A stretch of 64,000 nt of DNA from Saprospiraceae bacterium. Lineage in GTDB: Bacteria; Bacteroidota; Bacteroidia; Chitinophagales; Saprospiraceae. This document shows positions 35,334 to 45,700 of the stretch, one piece after another. Where the stretch lies: contig JABWBR010000007.1 of NCBI GenBank assembly GCA_013360405.1, positions 1 to 64,000 of the forward strand, in the 5' to 3' direction. Both the position numbers and the translations under genes were made by a program. Positions within the stretch are counted from its first letter, which is position 1. Each line of letters opens with the position of its first letter. The notes under the pieces were generated by a model. The model was not told where the DNA came from, made no database searches, and worked only from the letters and a program-made list of their open reading frames with translations.

Positions 35334-36653
35334 TTACGGGCTTAAACCTGTTTTGGGGCGGCTAATGCCAGGTCTGATCAATAACATAAGGTATGCCCAA
35401 TTGCTGACGGCTTTTACGGAACCTCCTTTTAAAATACGAAGCGTTTCGGCGCCGAAAAACTGGCTATAACCGGCCTGCAAACCTACTCCTTCCGCAATTT
35501 GATAAATATAAGTAAGATCAACTTCCTGGCCTAAGCCCGGCTTCATAGCCACGAAGCCGGCGGGGGAAGATCTTTCAGGGTCGCTTACGTCGGCTGCTGC
35601 TGCAAAATAGTGAAAACTGAGTTGTAAGTCTTGTTTTTTATGCTGAAAATTGACATTAAAATACCCGTCTATGAGCCCCACGTTATTGAGGTGATTACCC
35701 ACAAAAAAATAATCCATATAGCCGTTAAACCTGTGGTTGGTGCCATAAAAGGGATTAAAGGCGTTGAGGCCGTCGCGCCGGGATGAGTCCTGGGAGGTTC
35801 CCGAAAGAAATTCCCCACCCAAGCTGAAATTGACAAAATCGGCGGGTTGATAGTGAATAGCAATGGCAAGGTCGACCCCGCGGATTTGGCGGGGATTGCC
35901 GAATTCGTCTTTTGAAGCGGCATTTTTACCCGTTTGGTAATAAGCCCAGGCAAGCAGTCGCAGCTTTTCGAAGCGGTATTTGAAGTTAACGCCCAGCGTT
36001 TGATTGAATACGGTTGTGCGGTCGTCAAATTGGAACCCGTTGTTGAGAAAAAGAGCGCTGAGATCGCTGCTCGGCCATTTTTTCGAAATCCAGAGAAATT
36101 GGAGCGTTTTATAATTATTTTTTAACCGGTAAACCGTTGAGGCCGGCCGGGCGCCGTCCTGGTTCCAGGCCAGGCCGATATCGAAAGACAAGGTGGAGTC
36201 GCCGGCATGCTGAAAAAGCAAGAGGTCATGGCGGCGGCTTTGCATCGCCCAGTCGAGCGAGCCGATGATGCGGTGCTCGTCGTATTGGATGATTTGCCGC
36301 CCGATTTTAAGTTTATTGCGTTTATCAAATTTCAGCGTGCCGTAACCTTCGGCGAGGCTAAATCCGGCGCTGGTATCGGGTGTAAGGTGATGGGAGCCCC
36401 CCCAGATACGGACGTCCTGCGGGGCGATAACGATGTCGAAGCGCGGGTGCGATAGTTTATAAGTTAATCGGGCCCGCTGGGCGATATAGACGCCGGGATC
36501 GGCGTCCTTTTCGGCCAGGGCCTGATAGCCATGCAAGTATTCGCCCCTGACCATAAGTTGCGGAGAAAACGAGTGCATAAAGTCGCCTGTTTGCTGGGCT
36601 GTTGCGCCGAGCGCCGACAAGATCAGGATGCCGGCAATTGAGCATTTTTGCAT
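35334..36653 (-). CDS. Outer-membrane barrel protein, alginate_export-like
   Basis: From the chosen start this is a 439-aa protein with a signal peptide ending ATAQQ. Alternating beta-strands resemble the alginate_exp/porin family (PQLMVRGEYLHGY, QRARLTYKLSHPRFDIVIAPQDVRIWGG, KIGRQIIQYDEHRIIGSLDWA). In Bacteroidota such barrels often neighbour nitrate or nitrite respiration genes, so a porin role for anions is possible but unproven. The ATG at 36653 is preceded by AAAGGAG, a rare clear ribosome site here; the longer frame from 36707 would bury the signal peptide. Confidence 0.78.
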   Translation of the reverse strand: MQKCSIAGILILSALGATAQQTGDFMHSFSPQLMVRGEYLHGYQALAEKDADPGVYIAQRARLTYKLSHPRFDIVIAPQDVRIWGGSHHLTPDTSAGFSLAEGYGTLKFDKRNKLKIGRQIIQYDEHRIIGSLDWAMQSRRHDLLLFQHAGDSTLSFDIGLAWNQDGARPASTVYRLKNNYKTLQFLWISKKWPSSDLSALFLNNGFQFDDRTTVFNQTLGVNFKYRFEKLRLLAWAYYQTGKNAASKDEFGNPRQIRGVDLAIAIHYQPADFVNFSLGGEFLSGTSQDSSRRDGLNAFNPFYGTNHRFNGYMDYFFVGNHLNNVGLIDGYFNVNFQHKKQDLQLSFHYFAAAADVSDPERSSPAGFVAMKPGLGQEVDLTYIYQIAEGVGLQAGYSQFFGAETLRILKGGSVKAVSNWAYLMLLIRPGISRPKTGLSP

Positions 36654-36740
36654 GGTTGCTCCTTTAACATCTTCGTAAGTTTGATCCGATTTTCGAAAGC
36701 CGCTCAATACCTTTGCACTGCGTAGTTTTCCCGACCAAGC

Positions 36741-37790
36741 TCAAGCGGAGCTAACAAAAAAACTTTTAGCCAGTGAACGAATAAGCCCTGTGAAGGCAGC
36801 CAACCACGCTATTTGCGCTAAGAAAATAAAATTTCCGGGAATAGGGAACAGGAACTCTAAATTCATAGCTCCTGCCATCTCATGCGTACAGGCGGTATAC
36901 ATTCCTAACGGAAAAACCGCCCCCCAGTACAAAGGGTCGTATTTGAATGGGAAGCGCTTATAAACATGTCGCCAGAATGCCAGAATAAAAAGCATCGGTA
37001 TCCACCAACTGCCGGTAGCCCAATAAAAAACAGTGAACCCCTTCAGAAAAGCAAGGGTAGAAAACAGAAATGGCGCGTGCGGCGTGTTAATAATAAGCTG
37101 AGAGCCGGCCAACGTGGATATAGCCATGGCGCCCATGTTGATCCAATAGGGAGGCGATAGGTCAGCCGGGGAGAATTTAAAAAAAGTATACCGATAAAAG
37201 ATAAGCGAAATCATCCAGATATACTGCATGCCGCCCCACAGCCACATCGAAAAAGCAAAAAAATTAATAATGAGCTTATAGTCCTCGAAATGCATAGAAA
37301 GTTTGGCGCTGAGCACAGCTAAGGCCTGGGTGGAAACAACCGCCAGTAACCAGGCGCCGTTGATACCTTCCGATAAGGATGGCTTATTCTCTTTTATTGT
37401 GAATGAGGTGAAAATAGTATAGGTGATGGCCAACCACAATAGTATGCCAAATACCCACAAACACGTTGCAATCAGGAAATTATCGAGCAGTATGATAAAT
37501 TGTACGCCAAGGATACACGTAGCTGCTACTGTGGTAAAAAAGCCGGGAGCTTTGGCGTGGTTTAATAGATCAGTCTTCAGATTTTCGGGGTACCACCACA
37601 GGCGCATCAAGGTGACTCCCCATAATATCAGATATACGACGATATTAAAATAAAACAGATAAATGGCTATTTCGCGCATTCCCTGTGAATAGGACGCCGT
37701 AGACACACTGCCCGTAGCCATCACCATGGCAAAATAGGAAGGTGACAGTTGTTTGATCAACTCGCTGCCGGCATCAAGCAGATGCTTCAT
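36741..37790 (-). CDS. TDT-family (TehA/SLAC1-like) transporter
   Basis: This 349-aa inner-membrane protein has ten predicted helices. The opening SPSYFAMVMATGSVSTASY is typical of the tellurite-resistance/dicarboxylate transporter family, whose members include malate, sulfite and anion channels. Substrate is uncertain; a nitrite or organic-acid role is suggested only by context. It overlaps narK by 17 nt and so is translated with it. Confidence 0.85.
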   Translation of the reverse strand: MKHLLDAGSELIKQLSPSYFAMVMATGSVSTASYSQGMREIAIYLFYFNIVVYLILWGVTLMRLWWYPENLKTDLLNHAKAPGFFTTVAATCILGVQFIILLDNFLIATCLWVFGILLWLAITYTIFTSFTIKENKPSLSEGINGAWLLAVVSTQALAVLSAKLSMHFEDYKLIINFFAFSMWLWGGMQYIWMISLIFYRYTFFKFSPADLSPPYWINMGAMAISTLAGSQLIINTPHAPFLFSTLAFLKGFTVFYWATGSWWIPMLFILAFWRHVYKRFPFKYDPLYWGAVFPLGMYTACTHEMAGAMNLEFLFPIPGNFIFLAQIAWLAAFTGLIRSLAKSFFVSSA

Positions 37791-39267
37791 TATTCTGTTT
37801 AACAGCCTTTATGGCAAGGCGTTGGAATATGATACAAAAAAGTGCAATAATCGATAGGAATATCCAACTGGTGGTCCATACCCCGGTAGCTTTAAGCAGC
37901 AAGCCGAAAATGATGGGACTAACAAAGCCGCCCAAACCGCCCAGCATACCCACAATTCCACCTACCGCCCCAATACTGGTAGGGTAATAATCGGAGATGT
38001 GTTTGTAAACAGCTGCACTACCAAAACCCATCATGATGCCGATGAGTAATATCAAAGCTGAAAAAATCCATTTATTAGCTTGAAAATAGATATGGGTTAC
38101 GCCCTTGGCCAATAATTGGCCTTTGCTTACTTTATCGCCGACTTCTACAACCGGAACTTGTTTGAAGGAGGCAGTGGGGAGCAGAAGGAATTCTTCCTTT
38201 TCATTTCCAATACCAAAATGGATTCCCACTTGTGTGGATTCACCTTCGTTTGTTTGGATCTGATAAGTATCCTCGCCAATTACAATCTCCCCATCGGTGA
38301 CTGAAACAACTTCACCCGGCTTGGACGCCATCATGCCTTGTCCCGGCGCCTGAATTTCCATTCGAGGCACATATAAGAAAACCAAACAAACGAGGCATAC
38401 GCCGAATACCCATAATAGCACTATGCGCGCGCCTACCTTGTCGGCCAGCCACCCTCCGATAATCCTCACTATGCCGGAAGGCAAACTGAACGCTGTAGCC
38501 ATCGCGCCGGCGAAAACAATACTTAGCGAGTAAACATTCACATAATAGGGTATCAGCCATTGGGATAAGGCTACAAAACTGCCGAATGAGAAAAAGTAAT
38601 ACAGTCCGAAACGCCAAACCCTTACTTGTTTCAGAGGCGCCATACGCTGGGCCAGGGTTTGCTTGGAATCTGACATTTTACTTTTGACGCCCATGAAAAA
38701 CAGGATTGCCGTTACCACAAGTATTGCGGCATACAGTTGCGGCAATAAACGCCAGGCCTCAATTTCAGTTCCATTTTTCGTGAGAGACAATAAAATGCGA
38801 GGAGCAAAAAATGTAGTAATTGCTGCGCCCATATTGCCGGCGCCGAAAATACCCAAGGCCGTTCCTTGCATTTTCTTTGGATACCAGGCCGAGACATAGG
38901 CTACTCCGGCGGCAAAAGAACTGCCAGACAGGCCGAAACCAAAACTCAAAAGCAAGAAGGTGATGTAATTATCAGCCTTTGACAGGAAGAACATCGGTAT
39001 TGCCGACAACAGCAAAATACCGGTTATGACTATTTTTCCGCCAAATTTATCTGTCAAAACACCAACGGGTAATCGCATAACCGAGCCTACCAATACCGGT
39101 ACGCCAAGTAGCCATCCGGTTTGGACGGCATTCCACCGAAATACCCCTGTATTAACCAAATACGTGACTAAGACCCCGTTTAGCATCCAGGCTGCAAAGG
39201 AGATTGTAAATGCTATCGCACTAAATACCAGAGCTTTGTGCGACTGAATGGTAGCTTCTTCCTGCAT
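37774..39267 (-). CDS. narK: NarK-type nitrate/nitrite transporter with inserted domain
   Basis: This major-facilitator protein of 497 aa has twelve helices. Conserved segments include MRLPVGVLTDKFGGK near 64, GFGLSGSSFAAGVAYVSAWYP near 110, GIVRIIGGWLADKVGAR near 265 and a C-terminal GSAAVYKHISDYYP. Between the helices around 285-300 and 400 lies an extra stretch of about 97 residues (302-398) that is beta-rich and contains VGDKVSKGQLLAKG, like lipoyl or EIIA-type sandwiches. It is part of the nar operon and likely exchanges nitrate and nitrite. Confidence 0.88.
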   Translation of the reverse strand: MQEEATIQSHKALVFSAIAFTISFAAWMLNGVLVTYLVNTGVFRWNAVQTGWLLGVPVLVGSVMRLPVGVLTDKFGGKIVITGILLLSAIPMFFLSKADNYITFLLLSFGFGLSGSSFAAGVAYVSAWYPKKMQGTALGIFGAGNMGAAITTFFAPRILLSLTKNGTEIEAWRLLPQLYAAILVVTAILFFMGVKSKMSDSKQTLAQRMAPLKQVRVWRFGLYYFFSFGSFVALSQWLIPYYVNVYSLSIVFAGAMATAFSLPSGIVRIIGGWLADKVGARIVLLWVFGVCLVCLVFLYVPRMEIQAPGQGMMASKPGEVVSVTDGEIVIGEDTYQIQTNEGESTQVGIHFGIGNEKEEFLLLPTASFKQVPVVEVGDKVSKGQLLAKGVTHIYFQANKWIFSALILLIGIMMGFGSAAVYKHISDYYPTSIGAVGGIVGMLGGLGGFVSPIIFGLLLKATGVWTTSWIFLSIIALFCIIFQRLAIKAVKQNNEASA

Positions 39268-39717
39268 TTAATTTACTTTTCTGTGAAAATCCATCCTACC
39301 TTTATCCTGGTATCTTGGAGATAATCGCACGTAGTATTTTCCGCCCGGCACGATAATACTGTCTACCGGTATAGGATGATAAGTATTACAGTTTCGATAT
39401 GTGCGCCCCTTTACTTCGTATTCAAAAGTTATTGCTTTACCCCTCGCAAAAGCCTGGCAGTATCCCGTTGTGGTTCCTGTTACATACACCGGGGCATGCA
39501 GTATACTCCCCTCTATCAATATCCACCGCGCCACAGGCAAAGCCAGGAGCAGAAAAAACAACGCCAGGCCAATCCGCGTTAGTCTCCGCTGCCCACCGGC
39601 CGCCCTGAATGTTTGCCGCAGGTTGTACCCCGTGCCAAACAGAAGCAAAGATACAAAAATGATCTTGACCACCTGGCCTGTCAGTAGCTCTTGATCGGTA
39701 ACAGCTAAACACAACAT
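39268..39717 (-). CDS. Small membrane protein in the nar operon
   Basis: This 149-aa protein has two predicted transmembrane helices (about 13-31 and 46-64) and a soluble C-terminal domain of about 75 residues containing TTTGYCQAFARGKAITFEY and paired cysteines. The fold may resemble DUF3592-type domains; this is weak. It abuts narK with no gap and follows narI by 21 nt, so it is part of the nar transcript. I cannot assign a role. Confidence 0.6.
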   Translation of the reverse strand: MLCLAVTDQELLTGQVVKIIFVSLLLFGTGYNLRQTFRAAGGQRRLTRIGLALFFLLLALPVARWILIEGSILHAPVYVTGTTTGYCQAFARGKAITFEYEVKGRTYRNCNTYHPIPVDSIIVPGGKYYVRLSPRYQDKGRMDFHRKVN

Positions 39718-39738
39718 CGCCGCCGCATAATGAAATAA

Positions 39739-40485
39739 TTAATTATTCAAAGGTCGCTTGATCGACCAGGGCGTCCAGGCCTTGCGAACCTCTTTACGTG
39801 GCCAATACCATATTACCTGCTGGTAGGGGCGCCAAATGTAATCGAGCGGAACCACCAGGAAGTGCACCAACCTGGAAAACGGGATAAGCAGTACGATGCT
39901 ATAGGCTCCGACAATATGCAGTTTTACAACCCACGGCATTGCTGCAACCGCCGTAATATCAGGCTGTAAGGAAAAAATAGACCATAGGTACGGCGTTAGC
40001 ACGGAGGCAAACCAGGAGGAGCCCCAACGGAAACTATAGGCTACCCACAATCCCGTGATCACTTGCAAAAGCAACAGCGATAAAATCGCGTAGTCCATTT
40101 TGCTGGTCACTACCGCAATTCGGGGGCTGGTAATCCTTCGGTATATCAAATTGACCAATCCGATCAATACCGCAATTCCGAAGATAAAGGCCGTGACCTC
40201 CAATAATATCAATCTGGCCGGATGGCCGTTCCACAACAATACGCCGCGGGGTATCAAAAAGGCAGTGAGATGCCCGAAAACCAGAAAAAGCATACCCATG
40301 TGGAAGGGTACCGATCCCCAAAAGAGTTGTCTTCCCTCGAGAAATTGAGAAGACAGAGACGAGAACTTGAACTTGGTGTCGGTATAACGCCGTATTGATC
40401 CGATCAGAAATACGACCAAAGCAATATAAGGCAATCCGATCAGAAAAAAATTGTTGAGGGTGTTGAAAAAGGCATCCATGAGCAA
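39739..40485 (-). CDS. narI: Respiratory nitrate reductase gamma subunit NarI
   Basis: NarI is the di-haem b membrane anchor that takes electrons from quinol. The 248-aa protein has five helices. Haem-binding histidines are visible in FHMGMLFLVFGHL near 57-67 and KLHIVGAYSIVLLIPFSRLVHF near 188-209. It is followed by a small membrane protein and narK. It is preceded by narJ, 18 nt apart. Confidence 0.95.
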   Translation of the reverse strand: MLMDAFFNTLNNFFLIGLPYIALVVFLIGSIRRYTDTKFKFSSLSSQFLEGRQLFWGSVPFHMGMLFLVFGHLTAFLIPRGVLLWNGHPARLILLEVTAFIFGIAVLIGLVNLIYRRITSPRIAVVTSKMDYAILSLLLLQVITGLWVAYSFRWGSSWFASVLTPYLWSIFSLQPDITAVAAMPWVVKLHIVGAYSIVLLIPFSRLVHFLVVPLDYIWRPYQQVIWYWPRKEVRKAWTPWSIKRPLNN

Positions 40486-40503
40486 TCGATTTATTGAATT
40501 CCT

Positions 40504-41190
40504 TTAGTCATGTTCCAATTTTACTTCGGAATTGAGGTTATGTAAAAAATCAGATGTTTGTTCCGGGGATTCCCGCTCTTCAAAGCCGAAGTCATGCTGT
40601 AATAGTACATATAGAGCTGCCAAAGCCTGTGAATAAATGGTATAGTAGTTTTCGGGACGGTCGAGTATCGTTTTGTAATTTTTTTTATAAAAGCGATCTT
40701 TTAGTTCAATTTGTTCAGGATGGAAGCCCTTAATCATTCGTCTTAGGGCTGCGGCTATAATTCGCCTGGCGAGCTCTTCCTGAAGTTCTTCATCTTGAAT
40801 TCTCGGCAGCAATCGCAGCACATTGGCCAGGTGATCGGCCAATTCGCTGCCGCAATTTACACCTGCCTCCCTGTGTTCCCGGTTGAGGTTCACCAACAAT
40901 TCGCCGCGCTTGTAGTCGTCGCCGAAAAGTACATAGCCCAAATCAAGCGTCGTAACGGCCTGTACTTCAAAAGATCGGACGAACAACTCCTGTTGAGCCT
41001 GGGTAGGAAGCGAGCACATATAATCCGCAAACACACGCAACAGACCGGCGGCCTCCGGCAGGTAGTCGTCCAGCAATTTACAGGCGCTCCATACCTTTTG
41101 CGCATAGTCTTCCTGCGGATAAGCATATACGTCGGCGAGCAATTCGTAATGGACGGTGGCGTATTTCATGTCGTCAATATTATTTATCAT
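40504..41190 (-). CDS. narJ: Nitrate reductase assembly chaperone NarJ
   Basis: NarJ is a cytoplasmic chaperone for insertion of the molybdenum cofactor into NarG and docking of the enzyme. The 228-aa helical protein has LLADVYAYPQEDY near 15, ELFVRSFEVQAVTTLDLGYVLFGDDYKRGELLVNL-type text near 69-101, and LADHLANVLRLLPRI near 118, all typical of the family. It starts 6 nt after narH. It has no catalytic role. Confidence 0.93.
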   Translation of the reverse strand: MINNIDDMKYATVHYELLADVYAYPQEDYAQKVWSACKLLDDYLPEAAGLLRVFADYMCSLPTQAQQELFVRSFEVQAVTTLDLGYVLFGDDYKRGELLVNLNREHREAGVNCGSELADHLANVLRLLPRIQDEELQEELARRIIAAALRRMIKGFHPEQIELKDRFYKKNYKTILDRPENYYTIYSQALAALYVLLQHDFGFEERESPEQTSDFLHNLNSEVKLEHD

Positions 41191-41196
41191 TTGAAA

Positions 41197-42744
41197 TTAC
41201 AACCCTCGCTGCGGCTTTTCTTTGAAGCCGAACCCCACGCTGCCTTTGGTATCACCGGTAAACTCCAGCATTTCGATGGCCTGCTCGCGGTGAGCGGGCG
41301 GAATAACGAAGCGTTCGTCAAACTTGGCCAGAGAAGTCAGTTTGTAAATTTCTTCAGCCGTATCGGCGTCGAGCCCGGCCTCGCGCATGGCCTGTTCCAC
41401 TTTTTCGGGGGGGATATCGCCCACCGTGACGCCGCGGCGGTGAATGCGCACGGCCATCAATTTTTTGAGAACGGCTTTGACCTTCGCTTCATCGCCGGCG
41501 GCAAAAAGGTTGGCCATGTATTTCAACGGAAAGCGAGCCTGGTCAATCGTACCCCACAACTCTTCGGTACTGGTATCGTAGAGCCAGTTATCAGGCCAGA
41601 ACTTGGCTATCGGATCCATTTTTTCGCCCTGACGCGTATTTTGTTCGCTCAATGACGCCATTACGGGCAACAATGGCGGCACGTAGAACAACATGGGGAG
41701 CGTTCTGAATTCGGGGTGTAGCGGCAGGGCCAGGCCCCACTGCTTAACGAATTTGTAGACGGGCGAATATTGCGCCGCCTTGATCGTAGAATCGGCTACA
41801 CCGTTTTCTTTTGCTGCCTGTATGACCCGGGGATCGAAGGGGTCGAGCAGCATATTGAGTTGGTTGTCTACCAGGTTGTCCGTATCTGACGAGGCGGCTC
41901 CTTCAATCAAGTCGGCATCGTAGAGGACGACGCCGAGGTAGCGGATGCGCCCCACGCACGAATGCATACAGGCCGGGGCATAGCCGGCTTCAATACGAGG
42001 ATAGCACAATATGCACTTCTCCGATTTGCCGGTATGCCAGTTGTAATACGATTTTTTGTAAGGGCAGGCCGTCACGCACATGCGCCAGGCTCGACACACC
42101 TGCTGGTTGATCAGCACTACGCCGTCTTCGCCTCGCTTGTAGATGGCGCCCGAAGGGCATGAGGCCACGCAAGCGGGGTTCAGGCAATGGTTGCAAATTC
42201 GAGGCAGATAAAAGAAAGCCATTCGTTCGAGTTGGAACATGGCCTCCTGCTCTGCGGGCGAGAGGTTTTCGAGGTTGGGGTCTTGCCGCGCGTAGTCGGG
42301 CGTGCCGCTGAGGTCGTCGTCCCAGTTGGGCCCCATCTTGATATCGATAGGCTTCCCGGTGATCAAAGACACCGGTCGGGCGGTAGGCTGGTCGTCGGCA
42401 GCCGGCGACTCAATGAGGTCGAGGTATTTGTAGGTGAAAGGTTCGTAATAATCGTCGATAACCGGCAGGTTGGGGTTGTGGAAGATATTCAACAAGCCCT
42501 TTTTCTTGCCGGCGCCTTTCAACGCTATAGTACCGTTGCGCTTCTCCCAGCCGCCTTTATACACCTCCTGATTTTCCCATTTGGTTGGATAACCGGTGCC
42601 GGGTTTGGTTTCTACGTTATTCCACCACATATATTCGGCGCCTTTCCGGTCGGTCCAGATATTTTTGCAAGCGATAGAACAGGTATGGCAGCCGATACAT
42701 TTATCGAGGTGGAAAACCATTGATATTTGTGCGCGTACGTCCAT
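41197..42744 (-). CDS. narH: Respiratory nitrate reductase beta subunit NarH
   Basis: NarH is the electron-transfer subunit, 515 aa, close to E. coli NarH. Cysteine groups for four Fe-S clusters are visible: CIGCHTCSIACKNIW near 17, CNHCLNPACVASCPSGAIY near 187, and CRAWRMCVTACPYK near 220 with CILCYPR near 246. The Trp in the third group is the marker of the 3Fe-4S site in Nar enzymes. It passes electrons from NarI to NarG on the inner face of the membrane. It starts 45 nt after narG. Confidence 0.96.
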   Translation of the reverse strand: MDVRAQISMVFHLDKCIGCHTCSIACKNIWTDRKGAEYMWWNNVETKPGTGYPTKWENQEVYKGGWEKRNGTIALKGAGKKKGLLNIFHNPNLPVIDDYYEPFTYKYLDLIESPAADDQPTARPVSLITGKPIDIKMGPNWDDDLSGTPDYARQDPNLENLSPAEQEAMFQLERMAFFYLPRICNHCLNPACVASCPSGAIYKRGEDGVVLINQQVCRAWRMCVTACPYKKSYYNWHTGKSEKCILCYPRIEAGYAPACMHSCVGRIRYLGVVLYDADLIEGAASSDTDNLVDNQLNMLLDPFDPRVIQAAKENGVADSTIKAAQYSPVYKFVKQWGLALPLHPEFRTLPMLFYVPPLLPVMASLSEQNTRQGEKMDPIAKFWPDNWLYDTSTEELWGTIDQARFPLKYMANLFAAGDEAKVKAVLKKLMAVRIHRRGVTVGDIPPEKVEQAMREAGLDADTAEEIYKLTSLAKFDERFVIPPAHREQAIEMLEFTGDTKGSVGFGFKEKPQRGL

Positions 42745-42789
42745 GATACATTTCGTTCTAATAGGTTAATAAATGAGATAGCACGGGGG

Positions 42790-45700
42790 CTACCAGACCA
42801 GTTTTTCCATTTTCTTTACGATCACATGCGTATCGCGGTTAGGCGCGATAGGGCCCCAATAGTTAAAATGGAAAGAGAATTGGCCGTAACCGCCGGCCAG
42901 GTAATTGGGTTTGAGGTGAATACGCGTAAAGCTGTTGTGGCCGCCTGCGCGTTTATTTCCTCTGACTTGTGATTTGGGTATGCCCACTGTGCGCTCGGGT
43001 ACGTGGTAAACAATACATACGCCTCTGGGAATACGGGCGCTTACTACGGCACGGGTACAATACACGCCGTGGTCATTGTACACTTCCACCCAGTCGTTGT
43101 CGTTGATACCGAGTTCGGCAGCGTCCTGTTCGTTTATCCAACAGGGTTCACAGCCGCGTGAGAGGGTTAGCATACGCAGGTTTTCCATGTAGGTGGAGTG
43201 AATGTGCCACTTGCCGTGCGGGGTGAGGCAGTTCAAAATTTTGGCTTCTCCGTTTTTAAGCGTGTCGCGCAAATCACCGTAGGCCTCCGGTTTGGGCGAA
43301 GGTTTGTAGGTAGGCAGATTTTCGCCGTAAGCCAGGTACAATTCGTGATCAAGATAGAAATGTTGACGGCCTGTGAGCGTACGCCAGGGCACCAGGCGCT
43401 CTACATTGTAGGTGTAGGGGGCGTAAGCCCTGCCGTCATTCATCAGTCCCGACCACAGGGGGGAGGTATTATAACGGCGGGGTTGTGCCAGCAGGTCGGC
43501 ATAGCGAATGCGCACATCGCGGCTGCCGTTGCCGAGGTCGGCCAAAGTCAAGCCGGTCTTCTTTTCGGCATTTTCATAAGCGCGCACATTGAGCACGCCG
43601 TTGGTAAGGGTAGACAGGTGCAGCACCGCGTTGGCGGCCCATTCATCTTCTTTGATAGAGGGTCTCACGACGCCGTTGTCGCGTTCTACAGGGAAGTGGT
43701 TGGACTCCAGCATTTCGTCAAATGCGTCTTCGCACATAAAGTGATTGCCGTGAGCGCCCAGGCCTTTTTTCCGGATATTATCACCCAGGGATATATACTT
43801 ATCGTACAGCTTGGTATAATCCCGTTCGACGATAGTGATCTTGTGGGTAGAGCGGCCGGGTACCGGTTCGCATTCACCCTTATACCAGTCTTTAATTTCC
43901 GGCTGGGAGATCTCGTCTGCCGAGTCATGAGAAAGCGCAGATAACACCACATCCTTTTGAGGCTCATTGAAGTACTTTGCAGCCAATTCGCTGGTAACCC
44001 TGGAGATTTGTTTAAAGATATCCCAGTCTGTTTTGGATTCCCAAACGGGGGCGATAGCCTGTCCCAACGGGTGGATAAACGAGTGGAGGTCGGTGCTGTT
44101 GAGGTCGGCTTTTTCGTACCAGGAAGCGGCGGGCAATACGATATCGGAATACAAAGCCGAAGAATCCATGCGGAAATTGAGGTCTACGACGAGGTCCATT
44201 TTGCCCACGGGGGCCACATCGTGCCAGTTGACTTCCTCAGTATGTTCTTTTGAGTCTTCTGTGATGGCGTTGGAGTGTGTGCCGAGGTAGTGCTTCAGCG
44301 CGTATTCGTGCCCTTTCATACTGCCCATGATAGCATTGCCCCGCCATATATACCATACCCGGGGATGGTTTTCGGGGGCTTCGGGGTCGCTCACCGAATA
44401 CTTCAGGTCTTTCGACTTGAGTTTATTCATGACATAAGAGCTGATCTCCGCATGGGTTGCCGCACCTTTGGCTTCCGCCTCTTTACTTAGCTCTAGCGTA
44501 TTTTGGTTGAACTGCGGGAAGAAAGGCATCCATCCCATGCGCACCGACTGGAAGATGGAATCGGCGGTGTGCTGTCGGGTCCATTTATTGTCGGGCACGG
44601 TATTATACTTAGAGAACTGGCCGTCGTAGCGATATTGGCAAGTATTGATATAATGCCAGATAGGCGCTTGTTGCAGCCGGGCGGCGTCAACCCAGTCTCT
44701 GGCAAAAGCGATAGTACCCCAGCTATCTACGGGAGCTAGTTTTTCCTGGCCCACGTAGTGATTCATGCCACCGCCGTTTTTACCTACGCAGCCCGTCAGC
44801 ATCAGGGCCATAATAGCGGAGCGGTACATCAGGTTGGCATGGTACCAGTGGTTAATACCGGCGCCCACGATCACCATGCATTTGCCGCCGGTAACATCGG
44901 CGGTATTGGCCCATTCGCGGGCGAACTGGAGTACTGTTTTGGAATCGACGCCGGTGAAGATCTCCTGCCAGGCCGGCGTATAGGCTGCGTCGGCGTCGGT
45001 ATAATCAGCTGGGTAGTCGCCGGCCAGGCCGCGGCCTACTCCGTATTGGCCCATGGTGAGGTCGTAAACGGTGGTCACGATAACGCGGCCTTCGAGTGTA
45101 TCGACGTATTTGGCGGGTACTCCGCGTTGGCGGTGCTTGTCCAGGCCGAACTCGGTAAACGTTACCTGCACTACCTCGTCGTTACTGTTGAGGAAAGTCA
45201 AAACCGGGTTATAATTGGCATCCGTTTCGCCATCTTCAAGTTTCATATTCCATTTACCGCCGTTTTTATCCCAGCGGAAACCGCTACTGCCTTTGGGAAC
45301 GATAAAGCTACCGGTGTTTTCATCTACGTTGAGGAATTTCCAATCGCCGTTTTCGATATCTTTATACTGCTTGAGTTCATTAGCGCGCAATAAGCGGCCG
45401 GGGCGCCATCCGTCGCCGTCTTTCTCCAATTTCACGAGATAAGGGCTATCCGTGTATTGCTTGACATATTGGAGGAAAGAGGGCGTTTGTTTTTCATGAT
45501 GCCATTCTTTGAGGATGACGTGGGTTACGGCCATCCAAAAGGCGCCGTCGCTGCCTGCGTGCAGGGGTACCCATTGGTCGGCATATTTACATACTTGGCT
45601 AAAGTCGGGTGCAAAAACTACTGTTTTGGTACCGTTGTGGCGCGATTCGGCGAAGAAGTGGCAATCGGGGGTACGCGTCATATTAAGGCAAGCCCCCATA

